From assembly GCA_020721225.1 (NCBI GenBank), contig DYNE01000027.1:1-32214 (forward strand): 32,214 nucleotides of DNA, written 5' to 3'. A program made the position numbers and the translations under genes. Source of the stretch: Pelodictyon luteolum. Its GTDB lineage: Bacteria > Bacteroidota > Chlorobiia > Chlorobiales > Chlorobiaceae. Of this stretch, positions 7,779-16,219 are shown piece after piece. A model generated the notes under the pieces. That model was not told where the DNA came from. It did no database searches and saw only the letters and a list, made by a program, of their open reading frames with translations. Positions within the stretch are counted from its first letter, which is position 1, and each line of letters begins with the position of its first letter.

Positions 7779-10700
7779 ATGATTGCCTTGCATTGTTCGA
7801 TCCTGGAGGGAAAACCGATGCTCTGGAGTGAGGGTCGTGTTCCGGGAGATATCAAAGAACTTCGCCGTGCGCTCAAGGCAATCGGCGTGACCTTTACGAT
7901 TCGCAAGCCAATGACGAGAGAGGTTGTTGCATGGCTTCCTTGCCGGGGGGAGGAGCGGGTGCCTTCTTCGCCATTGATTGGTGATGAGCCTGATAAACGC
8001 CGAAAATCATCTCTCAAGCCCTTTACGATCATCGCGCTTCCTCTTGAAATTCCCTTGAGCCTTGCATTGTTCGCTTGCGCTCGCGGTGGCAATATCCCTG
8101 GTACAGGTACTTTTTTCGGGACATCTTTTTTATGGACAAAGAATCTTTTCGAGGTCGCCGCGCATATTGTTTCGTCTCAGAGGTATCTCCCTTCGCTTGT
8201 TTGCGGTAACATGCAATGGGATGGACGCTGGGTTCCTTATCCTGAAAATTCCGTTGCATCGCGACTCGATACACTGACGGAAACTATGCCTCCTGTATGC
8301 CGTTGTCTTTCATCGGACGGAAAGGCGCATCCGGAAACCTCAAGAAAAGAGGTACAGGCAGAGCTGTTGCAGGGTTTGGTGGATTCACTTGTCCGGTTTT
8401 CCTTCGATACCACGAGTCGCAAAGCGTTAAAGCCATTGACGGTACATGACGCCTGGATGGAATCGCTTTCAGGCAACATCCCTGAAATAAACTGGGAACG
8501 CAAGCCGGAAATCAAAGCTTTTGCCCGGGAGCTTGCAAAGTGGCGCCGCCCGCTGGATGTTTATGCCCAATCTCCCTTCAATTTCTGCTTTCGCCTTGCA
8601 GAGCCTGCCCTCAAGGGGAAAAAAGATATCTGGCAGCTCACTTATCTGCTTCAGCTGAAAAGTGATCCGAGTCTGTTGCTTGAAGTCGGGGAACTCTGGA
8701 CTCCGGAAAGCGACGCATCACTACAGGCAAAGAGCTATGGGGTTGATTGTACGGAGTTCATGCTTATGGCGCTGGGACAGGCGGCGGCGCTGTACCCCGC
8801 AATCGTCGAAGGCTTGAAACCGAAAAAACCGGGTGGCCTGAAGCTCGATACCGAAGGGGCATTCAGGTTTCTTTCCGGGTATGCCGCCATTCTGCGAGGT
8901 GCCGGGTTTGTTGTCATGCTTCCGTCGTGGTGGGTTGGCAAGGGGCCGCTGAACAGGATGGGGATAAAGGTGCGCGTAAAAGCGCCGTCCATGAAGGGAA
9001 GTGGTAACGGCATGGGTCTTGATGAGCTGCTTTCATGCGATTATGCTGCGTCACTTGGCAGCGATGAGATCGATCTGGACGAACTTCGCCGTCTTGCCGG
9101 GCTGAAAATGCCTCTGGTCAGGGTGAGAGGGCAGTGGCGACAACTTGACCAGCGGGAACTTACCGAAGCGGTGCGTTTTCTTGAAAAACAGCGATCAGGC
9201 GAACTCAGCGCACGCGATGTTCTTGCAACGGCTTTTGGCACCGGTTCGATTGAGACCACTCTGGTAGCTCAATCTGTCGATGCCGACGGATGGATGCAGG
9301 ATCTTCTGAAAAAACTGAAAGGAGATACCCGTTTTGAACTGCTCTCGCAGCCGGATCGTTTTCAGGGAAAGCTTCGTGAATATCAGATGAAGGGGTATTC
9401 ATGGCTTGCTTTTCTGAGAACCTGGGGGCTCGGCGCCTGTCTGGCTGACGACATGGGACTTGGCAAGACGGTACAGACTCTCGCCCTTTTGCAGGAGGAG
9501 AGAAACAGGGGGGAAAAACGGCCGGTGCTGTTGATCAGCCCGACCTCGGTTGTCAACAACTGGAGAAAGGAAGCGGAACTGTTTACTCCCGATCTGCCGG
9601 TTCTTGTGCACCATGGAGCCGACCGGCATAAAACCGCTGCCTTCAGGAAAGCAGCAAATGCATCGGCTCTGGTGATCTCAAGCTATGGACTTTTGTTTCG
9701 TGATATAGCCACGTTGTCGAAAATGGAATGGGCCGGAGTTATTCTCGATGAAGCCCAGAACATCAAGAATCCCGAAACGAAACAGGCAAAAGCGGCCCGG
9801 ACATTGCACTCGGATTACCGGATAGCTCTTACCGGTACGCCGGTTGAAAATCATGTTGGCGACCTTTGGGCTCTGATGGATTTTCTCAATCCCGGTTTTC
9901 TTGGCAGTCAGACTTTTTTCAGGGAAAAATTTTTCTATCCGATTCAGTGGTATGGGGACAGCTCTGCCTCTGAAAGGCTGAAAGCCATGACGGCGCCATT
10001 CATTCTGCGCCGGCTTAAAACCGACAGATCCATCATTTCCGACTTGCCTGACAAGATCGAAATGAAGCAGTATTGTACCCTTACCAGGGAGCAGGCCTCA
10101 CTCTACAAGGCGGTTGTTGACGAACTGCAGGAGAGAATCGAAATGGCGGAGGGGATCGATCGAAGTGGCCTTGTTTTGGCATTGCTGGTTAAACTCAAGC
10201 AGGTATGCAATCATCCGGCGCAGTTTCTCGGAGACAATTCGACGGTTGAAAATCGTTCAGGCAAGCTGCAGCGCTTGACCGAACTGCTGAGTGAAATCCG
10301 TGAGAGCGGTGAACGCACGCTTGTTTTTACCCAGTTCATGGAGATGGGAAAGCTAATGCAGAACTATCTTCAGGAACTGTTCGGCGAAGAGGTGTTTTTT
10401 CTGCACGGCTCACTCGCCAGAAAAAAGCGTGACGAAATGATCGAAACTTTCCAGAATGATGATCATGCGCCACGAATTTTCATTCTTTCCCTGAAAGCGG
10501 GTGGTTCCGGTTTGAACCTGACCAAAGCCAACCATGTTATTCATTATGATCGCTGGTGGAATCCTGCAGTTGAAAACCAGGCGACAGACAGAGCGTTCCG
10601 TATCGGGCAGAAATACAATGTGGAGGTACATAAATTCATTACCGCAGGAACGCTTGAAGAGCGGATCGATGAAATGATCGAGAGAAAAACGGCAGTTTCC

Positions 10701-10799
10701 GGAACGGTTCTCGGTAAAGGCGAGCAGTGGCTGACAGAACTTTCGAACAGTGATCTGAAAAAACTCATCATGCTTGGACGGGAAGCAACAGGAGAATAA
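7779..10799 (+). CDS. SNF2-family DEAD/DEAH-box helicase (Swi2/Snf2 ATPase)
   Basis: A 1006-residue ATP-dependent DNA translocase. The N-terminal half is the bacterial SNF2-associated region, with start MIALHCSILEGKPMLWSEG as in that family. This supports the ATG at 7779 even though the ATG at 7818 has the better GGAGGG ribosome-binding site. The motor follows: motif I DDMGLGKT (557-564), motif II DEAQ (657-660), motif III-like LTGTPVENHVGDLWALMDFL, then the second RecA lobe with LVFTQF, LKAGGSGLNLT, and motif VI QATDRAFRIGQ ending at 944. The SWIM-protein gene starts 4 nt after the stop, a pairing common in bacteria. Proposed roles are DNA repair or transcription recycling. Confidence 0.95.
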   Translation: MIALHCSILEGKPMLWSEGRVPGDIKELRRALKAIGVTFTIRKPMTREVVAWLPCRGEERVPSSPLIGDEPDKRRKSSLKPFTIIALPLEIPLSLALFACARGGNIPGTGTFFGTSFLWTKNLFEVAAHIVSSQRYLPSLVCGNMQWDGRWVPYPENSVASRLDTLTETMPPVCRCLSSDGKAHPETSRKEVQAELLQGLVDSLVRFSFDTTSRKALKPLTVHDAWMESLSGNIPEINWERKPEIKAFARELAKWRRPLDVYAQSPFNFCFRLAEPALKGKKDIWQLTYLLQLKSDPSLLLEVGELWTPESDASLQAKSYGVDCTEFMLMALGQAAALYPAIVEGLKPKKPGGLKLDTEGAFRFLSGYAAILRGAGFVVMLPSWWVGKGPLNRMGIKVRVKAPSMKGSGNGMGLDELLSCDYAASLGSDEIDLDELRRLAGLKMPLVRVRGQWRQLDQRELTEAVRFLEKQRSGELSARDVLATAFGTGSIETTLVAQSVDADGWMQDLLKKLKGDTRFELLSQPDRFQGKLREYQMKGYSWLAFLRTWGLGACLADDMGLGKTVQTLALLQEERNRGEKRPVLLISPTSVVNNWRKEAELFTPDLPVLVHHGADRHKTAAFRKAANASALVISSYGLLFRDIATLSKMEWAGVILDEAQNIKNPETKQAKAARTLHSDYRIALTGTPVENHVGDLWALMDFLNPGFLGSQTFFREKFFYPIQWYGDSSASERLKAMTAPFILRRLKTDRSIISDLPDKIEMKQYCTLTREQASLYKAVVDELQERIEMAEGIDRSGLVLALLVKLKQVCNHPAQFLGDNSTVENRSGKLQRLTELLSEIRESGERTLVFTQFMEMGKLMQNYLQELFGEEVFFLHGSLARKKRDEMIETFQNDDHAPRIFILSLKAGGSGLNLTKANHVIHYDRWWNPAVENQATDRAFRIGQKYNVEVHKFITAGTLEERIDEMIERKTAVSGTVLGKGEQWLTELSNSDLKKLIMLGREATGE

Positions 10800-10803
10800 T
10801 ACT

Positions 10804-11775
10804 ATGGCGTATTACGGCTGGTACAAACCCGCTGTTCCGAAAAAAGTCGATAACGGCATCAGGGCACAGAATAAGCGTGGCGCATTTGCCCGGCAATGGT
10901 GGGGAAAAGAGTGGATTTCGAGGCTTGAGCGCTTCAATGACAGCTCACGACTTGCACGAGGACGGGCTTATGCATGAAAGGGACAGGTTACCGATCTGGT
11001 TGTTACGAGCAAAGGTGTTTCAGCAAAAGTTCAGGGGTCCAGGGTAAGCCCGTACAAGGTGGTTCTTCGACTTACTCCATTTTCGAAAGAGGAGTGGCAG
11101 CGTCTTATCGATGTGCTGACCGACAAACCGATTCATCTGGCTCAGATGCTTGGCGGAGAAATGTCGGAAAGTATCGCGCAGCTATGCAACAAAGAGGGGC
11201 TCTCTCTTTTTCCGAAATCCTTCAGGGAGCTGGAAGCATCGTGCTCATGCCCTGACTATGCAAACCCCTGCAAGCATCTTGCTGCTGTGTTTTATCTGCT
11301 TGCTGAAGCGTTCGACCGTGATCCGTTTCTTCTTTTTACCCTGAGGGGAATGGACAAGGATACGCTTTTCAAGGCTCTCGGTGGATATCGAGACAGTATT
11401 TCCGAAAAGAAAAAGAAAAAAAAGAGTATAACGGAATCGCTGCCTTCCGATGCGGAGGCCTTCTGGTCTTCAGTCGGGGAGATGGTACCTGCATTACCTC
11501 ATCAACAGCCGACAGGGCCGGCCATTCTAATCAAGCGGCTCGGTGCGGTTCCGTTCTGGCGGTCGGACAGAAATTTCATATCCGAAATGGAAATAGCCTA
11601 CAACATGGCTTCAGAACGCATAGAACAGGTGATGCAGGAATACCGTCAGACTGACGAATCAGATCAGGAAGGTTCGGTCAGTTGTTTGTCAGTTTCGGAT
11701 TGCGAGGGAAGAGAAAAGAAGTCGGAGTTTGGGTTGTCGAGCACACGAACGGCGCCGGCGAAACGTTTGTCGTAG
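10804..11775 (+). pseudogene. SWIM zinc-finger protein gene interrupted by in-frame TGA
   Basis: The frame encodes a typical helicase-linked SWIM protein but has a TGA at 10975-10977 (codon 58). Before it lie QWWGKEWISRLE and SRLARGRAYA. After it the same frame continues KGQVTDLVVTS, then VSPYKVVLRL, the SWIM finger CSCPDYANPCKH (Cys-x-Cys, then Cys-x-His) and a C-terminal tail with a Lys-rich stretch. Homologs usually have Arg at the stop position (GR.YAR.G.V.DL), so a single CGA-to-TGA change explains it. It may be a pseudogene, a sequencing error, or two pieces restarting near 11059. An A8 run at 11416-11423 is a second slippage-prone spot. The 3' end overlaps the convergent NlpC/P60 gene by 112 bp. 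Confidence 0.85.
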
Positions 11776-12287
11776 TATTTCTGCTGGAGCTTGTCTTCGG
11801 TGATACCTTTTGAAAGAGAGGAGTGTACAAAAGTGTCGTTGCCGACGAATATGCCTACGTGGTTGATGCGGCACCCTTTTGTCTGAAAAAAGATCAGGTC
11901 GCCGGGCTTGAGTTCACTGCGCTCGATTTTTTTCCCTATGGTCGCCATCTCCCACGACGTACGGGGCAGTCTCATGCTGAAAACCCGATCGTACATGAAG
12001 CGAACAAAACCGGAACAGTCGAACCCTTCGGGAGTCTGGCCGCCGAAACGATATCTGATACCGAAAAACTGTTTGACATCGCTGAAGAAGCTCTGCATGG
12101 AACAGGATGTCTTTTCAGGTTCGGATTGTGCGATGTTATTTTCAGGAGAAATGGCGGCAAAGGATTCGGTAAGAGGAGTAAGCGAGAGTGTTGTAAAAAA
12201 GAGGACAAGAACGGAAAAGAGACGGAGCTTATGCTGCGGGGTTCCCGAAACGGAGCGCGGTCGGCAAAAAAAATTGGTAGACAGCAT
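11664..12287 (-). CDS. Secreted NlpC/P60 family peptidoglycan endopeptidase
   Basis: A 207-residue exported cysteine peptidase that would cut peptide stems of peptidoglycan. A long n-region then a hydrophobic signal segment (about 20-45) precedes the catalytic domain from about residue 65. The triad is Cys91 in FDCSGFV, His143 in INHVGIFVG and His155 in FVHSS, in the right order and spacing. LKPGDLIFF is also typical. The last 37 codons overlap the convergent SWIM gene. A perfect-arm palindrome lies 47-64 bp upstream of the start. It stands near VanX-like and MltF-like wall enzymes, though not in one operon with them. Confidence 0.92.
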   Translation of the reverse strand: MLSTNFFCRPRSVSGTPQHKLRLFSVLVLFFTTLSLTPLTESFAAISPENNIAQSEPEKTSCSMQSFFSDVKQFFGIRYRFGGQTPEGFDCSGFVRFMYDRVFSMRLPRTSWEMATIGKKIERSELKPGDLIFFQTKGCRINHVGIFVGNDTFVHSSLSKGITEDKLQQKYYDKRFAGAVRVLDNPNSDFFSLPSQSETDKQLTEPS

Positions 12288-12655
12288 ATGCGAAACTGTT
12301 TATTAAGGCAGCCCGAAAAACCAGCAGCCTGCATTCCTGAAATTACAGGAAAAGAGGACCGGCTGAACAGCATCGTTACGATTTTTCGGCGAGCCCGGGT
12401 AAATGTTTACTTGGGATTGCCTCTATGGCTTTGCATTTAAGTTATAAATGTACGTGTTATTTTATGTTAATTCCAAACAATTGCCGAAAAACATGATGCT
12501 TTTTCTGCGTTTTCCTTTCATTTCGGGCATCTGCCTGAAAATGCATAACGCATGAATTTATAAAGCTTTTTCATGGAGCAGTTCCTGTTGTTGCGGAATA
12601 TCGTTACCTTTGTGCTATGTGTGTTTATTATCTGAAGCAACCATTTTTCTTTTTT
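12288..12655. other. Divergent intergenic region with two inverted repeats
   Basis: This 368-bp AT-rich gap separates the leftward NlpC/P60 gene from the rightward UPF0149 gene. No gene is convincing in it. It holds a near-perfect 18-bp palindrome (12334-12351) and a 6-bp inverted repeat CATGAA/TTCATG (12551-12575) around AAAGCTTT. Both promoters must lie here, but no clear -35/-10 pair can be assigned by eye. Confidence 0.5.
12334..12351. promoter_or_regulatory. 18-bp palindrome upstream of NlpC/P60 gene
   Basis: TTCCTG and CAGGAA are exact reverse complements, separated by AAATTA, whose inner AATT is itself symmetric. Only one central pair is mismatched. Position 47-64 bp upstream of the NlpC/P60 start suits an operator. 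No regulator is assignable. There is no following T-run, so a terminator is unlikely. Confidence 0.4.
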
Positions 12656-13270
12656 ATGACTCCTTCCGACGATCTGTTTAAGCCGCTTTCCAGCGAAGAG
12701 CTCGATGAGCTTGAAGATTTTCTTCTTCTGGATGGTCATGAAGATAAATCCATGACGCTTGACATGCTGGATGGATTTCTTGCCGCACTTGCAGTAGGTC
12801 CTTCGCCTGTTATGCCCAGCGAATGGCTTCCGATGGTTCTCGATGTAGAAGGAAGAACCCCGCCTTCGTTTGTATCTCCCGAGGAAGCCTCGCGGATTAC
12901 GACCCTGATCATCAGGTGTATGAATGCAACGGCCGGTGTTTTTGAGGACGATCCGGATAGTTATCAGCCGCTTTACGATCAGTGCGTTTTTGGCGATCCG
13001 GAAGAGGAGGAGTTTGCCGTGAAAGCGTGGGCACTTGGCTTTATTCTGGGTATGGAGCTCCGTTGGGACGACTGGATACCGGTTTTTGATGCGGTTGATG
13101 AAGAGGGTGATTCGGAGGTGTTGCTTCTGACCCCGATATTTCTGCTTTCAGGAACAGATGAAAATCAGCCGGAGTTGACAGAGGAGGATCGTGAATCGTG
13201 GCGCGAACTGATTCCGGAAAGCGTTTCCGGCCTGTACCGTTTCTGGCAGATGTACCGCGCTCAGGAGTAA
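12656..13270 (+). CDS. UPF0149 (YecA/YgfB-like) family protein
   Basis: About 204 acidic residues with the UPF0149 hallmark near the start, LDGFLAALAVGPSPVMPSEW, and the later FAVKAWALGFILGMELR segment. The family is all-helical and cytoplasmic with no settled biochemical function; YecA members often carry a metal-binding SEC-C tail, which is absent here. The open frame extends to an ATG at 12617, but the 13 extra residues (hydrophobic, Phe-rich) do not fit the family, so 12656 is preferred. Neither start has a good ribosome-binding site. It heads a run of three plus-strand genes with the VanX-like and NYC1-like genes. Confidence 0.85.
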   Translation: MTPSDDLFKPLSSEELDELEDFLLLDGHEDKSMTLDMLDGFLAALAVGPSPVMPSEWLPMVLDVEGRTPPSFVSPEEASRITTLIIRCMNATAGVFEDDPDSYQPLYDQCVFGDPEEEEFAVKAWALGFILGMELRWDDWIPVFDAVDEEGDSEVLLLTPIFLLSGTDENQPELTEEDRESWRELIPESVSGLYRFWQMYRAQE

Positions 13271-13299
13271 GGCCGGCCGTGAAGCTATATTTGCCCGGA

Positions 13300-13929
13300 A
13301 TGAAACATGCGTTCTTTGTTCTTCTGCTGCTTCTGCTGCCTTTCAGGGAGAGTATTGCAAGAGAGCCTGATATGATGTTGGCCGATCTGGCGGACTATGA
13401 CTCCTCGATTATTCTCGACATACGTTACGCGACTACAAACAATTTTACCGGCAAAAAAGTCTATCCGGCAGCAAGGTGTCTCTTGCGTCGCGATGTCGCC
13501 ATGCGGCTGTTGAAGGTACAGGAAAAGCTTCGGGCAAAGGGGTACCGGCTGATCGTTTTCGACTGTTATCGTCCGTTGTCGGTGCAGAAGCATTTCCGGG
13601 CTCTATTGCCCGATGAACGCTATGTGGCGGATCCGGCCAATGGGTTGCGCCACAATCGCGGAGCCGCAGTCGATGTGAGCCTTGCTGACAGCACCGGGAG
13701 GCCTCTGGAGATGCCTTCGGGTTATGATGATTTTTCGGAGAAAGCGACGAGAGGATGGTCCGGTTCTTCCACCGCTGCCCGTCGTAACAGCGAATTACTT
13801 GATACAGCCATGGAGGAGGAGGGGTTTGAACCGTTTTCCGCAGAGTGGTGGCATTTCGACGCTGCCGGGTGGGAGCTTTACCCGGTTTCGGATTTTCCTC
13901 TTGAAAAAACCGGCGGCTGCGAAGAGTGA
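13300..13929 (+). CDS. D-Ala-D-Ala dipeptidase, VanX/DdpX-like (M15D)
   Basis: A 209-residue zinc peptidase with a signal peptide (MKHAFF, Leu run, ending ESIA), so probably periplasmic, unlike cytoplasmic VanX. VanX landmarks are Arg91 in DCYRP, zinc ligands His118 and Asp125 in RHNRGAAVD, catalytic Glu182 and zinc ligand His185 in EWWHFD. Numbering nearly coincides with VanX. The Ser that usually precedes the first His (S-x-H) is Leu here. A GTG at 13279 with AGGAG 11 nt upstream is an alternative start and would lengthen the signal peptide by 7 residues. Without VanA/VanH partners, cell-wall recycling or D-Ala-D-Ala scavenging is more likely than vancomycin resistance. It overlaps or nearly abuts the next gene. 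Confidence 0.9.
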   Translation: MKHAFFVLLLLLLPFRESIAREPDMMLADLADYDSSIILDIRYATTNNFTGKKVYPAARCLLRRDVAMRLLKVQEKLRAKGYRLIVFDCYRPLSVQKHFRALLPDERYVADPANGLRHNRGAAVDVSLADSTGRPLEMPSGYDDFSEKATRGWSGSSTAARRNSELLDTAMEEEGFEPFSAEWWHFDAAGWELYPVSDFPLEKTGGCEE

Positions 13930-13934
13930 GTACA

Positions 13935-14744
13935 ATGCGGCAACTTGGCGTGGTCATTACCGGAGGAAGTGCGGGATTAGGGTTTGCGCTGGCCGCCGGT
14001 TTTCTCGAGGCTGGTGATCGAGTGGTCATTTGCGGCAGAAATGAGGCTCGTATAGAGAGAGCTCTCGAAGCTCTTGCCATCCGTGTGCCGTCAGGGGTGG
14101 TGCATGGTATGGTTTGCGACGTTTCACATCCTCCGGATCTGACGCGCTTTTTGTCGTTTGTGCGTCAGCGTCTCGGAAGGGTGGACCGGTGGATCAACAA
14201 TGCCGGAAGCGCAGGGTCTCTGCAGCAGTCACTCTGGGAGCTGCGGAGTGAGGAAATGCTCGAACTCTGCTCGACCAATCTTGCAGGAAGCATGATGGCG
14301 TGTGCCGGAGCGCTGAGGCTCATGCTTGAGCAACCACCTTCACAGAATCCGGTTTATCATTTGTTCAATATGGGTTTTTCGTCTGCAGGTGCCCGTTTTT
14401 CGCGTTCTTCGATACCTCACCGGGTCTCAAAAACCGCCGTCACATCACTCACTGCGTTTCTTTCGGAGGAACTCCTGAGAAACGCCATAACTTCGATCGG
14501 AGTTCATGAACTGAGTCCCGGAATGGTTAAAACCGACCTTCTTTTTCGCGGCGTTTCACCTGAAACCGGCAGGTTTCTTGATGCTGTCGCCGAGGAGCCG
14601 GAAAAAGTGGCAAAAACGCTTGTTCCGAAAATCCGTCATGTCGCAACCCGCAACAGGCCTTTGCGGTATGCTTCATTTGCAGAAACCTTTGTCAGATCGA
14701 TCAAAGCGATCCTTGTTTCCCGAAAAGCCTTTTCGGCACCATAA
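13935..14744 (+). CDS. NYC1/chlorophyll b reductase-like short-chain dehydrogenase
   Basis: About 269 residues of the classical SDR fold. The dinucleotide motif TGGSAGLG is at residues 9-16 and WINNAG at 87-91. Resemblance to plant NYC1/NOL chlorophyll b reductases is visible in STNLAGS, HLFNM, GVHELSPGMVKTDLL and the tail EEPEKVAKTLVPKIR. The active-site YxxxK is changed: His162 stands where Tyr is expected, with Lys166 kept (HRVSK). NYC1 enzymes reduce the C7 formyl of chlorophyll b; the substrate here is unknown. An in-frame GTG at 13926, overlapping the upstream TGA, is an alternative start and suggests translational coupling to the VanX-like gene. Confidence 0.85.
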   Translation: MRQLGVVITGGSAGLGFALAAGFLEAGDRVVICGRNEARIERALEALAIRVPSGVVHGMVCDVSHPPDLTRFLSFVRQRLGRVDRWINNAGSAGSLQQSLWELRSEEMLELCSTNLAGSMMACAGALRLMLEQPPSQNPVYHLFNMGFSSAGARFSRSSIPHRVSKTAVTSLTAFLSEELLRNAITSIGVHELSPGMVKTDLLFRGVSPETGRFLDAVAEEPEKVAKTLVPKIRHVATRNRPLRYASFAETFVRSIKAILVSRKAFSAP

Positions 14745-14785
14745 CAGGGTCTTCACCGGTACGATCCCTGATGCCTTGTTTTTCC
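14745..14785 (+). terminator. Possible terminator after the SDR gene
   Basis: CAGGGTC pairs with GATCCCTG (one-base bulge), and a T-rich stretch (CCTTGTTTTTCC) follows 7-9 nt later. It sits between convergent genes. The stem is modest and the T-run is somewhat distant. Confidence 0.3.
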
Positions 14786-14815
14786 GATAAGCCAAAAGGA
14801 GCGTAAACGACTTTT

Positions 14816-16219
14816 TTATTGAGGGATAACCTGGTTGTAAAGCGAATATCTGCCAAGAATGTTTCTTGTATAGTTGACTGGCATGATGCCGTTGCAATAA
14901 CCGAAATCAGTCACTTCATCGCGGTAGTAGAATGGGTCTGATTTCAGTTGCATGTACCGCTCGACGCTTCCTTCCCATACCTCCGGATCCCTTCCGTATT
15001 TACGGGCGAGTTCCTGTGCGTCACGAACATGGCCAGGCCCCGCATTGTATGAAGCGAGAATGAATCGTATGCGGTTTTTCGGATCGGGGATCTCCCGCCA
15101 CTCCTTGTGCAGATATTCAAGATAGAGCGTACCTGCTTTCATGTTGGCTTCCGGATCGAAGAGGTTGGTAATGCGGAACATCCGCGCGGTTCCAGGCATG
15201 AGCTGCATGAGGCCCATGGCTCCCGCCCATGAAACCGCCTGCGGATCGAATCGCGACTCTTCATAGAGCAGCGAAGCCAGAAGACGCCAATCCCAATCAA
15301 TGGTCTTTGCATATTTTTTTATCAAGGGATCGTAGACGGATATCTCTCCGGCTTTATCGGAATAGAAGGCCTGAATTGCCTGTTTACTGAAGGAGTACTG
15401 CTGCCGATAGTATTTATTTTGCAGAAGGTTTGTGTATGTTTTTGTTTTGTTATCGGCCAACCAGCGGTTCAGGGTTGCAAGCAGTTCAGGAGAGCGCTTT
15501 GATACTGTCCAGGCAAGCGGCATGTTGTCGCTGATGATGGTTTCGAAGTCCAGATCGGGATATAGGGAGCTGTGCGCTTCCGCAATATTTCTGTCGGCAA
15601 TCGTGTAGGCGATTTTCCCTTCTGAAACCTCACGGATCAACTCTCCGGTACTTTTGGATCCCGGCACGGTAAGAATATTGAGATCGATCTTTATCGAACC
15701 CTCGATTTTTTTCAGTTGGGTGTAATAAGCAGAACCCGATCTGACATGGACTGTTTTGCCGTCAAGTTCCCCGAGTTTTCTTATTGGTTTGTCATTGCTT
15801 GTTTTTTTCTGAACGAGCACCTGACGGGTATAACTGATAGGTTCGGTAAAATTCACTTCAAGCTTTCTGATACCGGTGATCGTGAGATTGTGGGCTACGA
15901 GATCACCTTTTCCGGCTCTGAGGGCTAAAAGGAGGCGGTTCAGGTCGCGAACCAGCACAACTTCCATTTCCACACCGATATCGTCACTGAACTTCCTGGC
16001 AAGTTCATAGCTGTAACCCATCGGAGTCCCTTTATAGATAAAGTAGTTGATCGGATCGTAGGCGATGATAACCCTGAGTTTTCCTGATTTTTTTATGGCA
16101 TCGAGATCTTGCGGCGTACGCAGGAAGTTGCAGAAGGCGAGGGCGAGCAGAACAACCGCCGATGCGATACCTGCAAAAATGGTACGGTTCAAATGGTAAG
16201 GAGGCTTTGCCTTTTTCAT
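14816..16219 (-). CDS. MltF-like membrane-bound lytic transglycosylase
   Basis: A 467-residue protein that would cleave glycan strands of peptidoglycan. An N-terminal membrane anchor (about 12-33) is followed by a periplasmic solute-binding-protein-3 domain (about 45-270, with [11 protein letters not shown] and [15 protein letters not shown]). A C-terminal SLT domain follows, with Glu321 in [20 protein letters not shown] as catalytic acid and [10 protein letters not shown] as the NAGP-type motif. This two-domain order is that of MltF, where the binding domain senses muropeptides. Its ATG overlaps the ParA stop by 4 nt, so it is the last gene of a CHAD-ParA-MltF unit. The catalytic motif is intact. 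Confidence 0.93.
   Translation of the reverse strand: MKKAKPPYHLNRTIFAGIASAVVLLALAFCNFLRTPQDLDAIKKSGKLRVIIAYDPINYFIYKGTPMGYSYELARKFSDDIGVEMEVVLVRDLNRLLLALRAGKGDLVAHNLTITGIRKLEVNFTEPISYTRQVLVQKKTSNDKPIRKLGELDGKTVHVRSGSAYYTQLKKIEGSIKIDLNILTVPGSKSTGELIREVSEGKIAYTIADRNIAEAHSSLYPDLDFETIISDNMPLAWTVSKRSPELLATLNRWLADNKTKTYTNLLQNKYYRQQYSFSKQAIQAFYSDKAGEISVYDPLIKKYAKTIDWDWRLLASLLYEESRFDPQAVSWAGAMGLMQLMPGTARMFRITNLFDPEANMKAGTLYLEYLHKEWREIPDPKNRIRFILASYNAGPGHVRDAQELARKYGRDPEVWEGSVERYMQLKSDPFYYRDEVTDFGYCNGIMPVNYTRNILGRYSLYNQVIPQ

Noticed and set aside
10975-10977. TGA as selenocysteine codon
   Set aside because: The position aligns with Arg, not Cys, in homologs as recalled. The protein is not a known selenoprotein and no obvious SECIS-like hairpin was seen right after the TGA.
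11823-12440. Plus-strand 205-residue frame
   Set aside because: Antisense to the NlpC/P60 gene, whose catalytic triad is intact; composition is shadow-like.
12605-12612. TACCTTTG as a Bacteroidota-type -7 promoter element
   Set aside because: It fits TAnnTTTG, but no matching -33 TTTG lies at the right distance, so it may be chance.
12518-12739. Minus-strand 73-residue Lys-rich frame
   Set aside because: Lies in an AT-rich gap and overlaps the 5' end of the UPF0149 gene. The Lys/Ile content reflects AT-richness, and there is no ribosome-binding site or family.
13300-13929. VanX-like gene as a vancomycin resistance determinant
   Set aside because: No vanH, vanA or regulator genes are adjacent, and the protein has a signal peptide, so a cell-wall recycling role is more likely.
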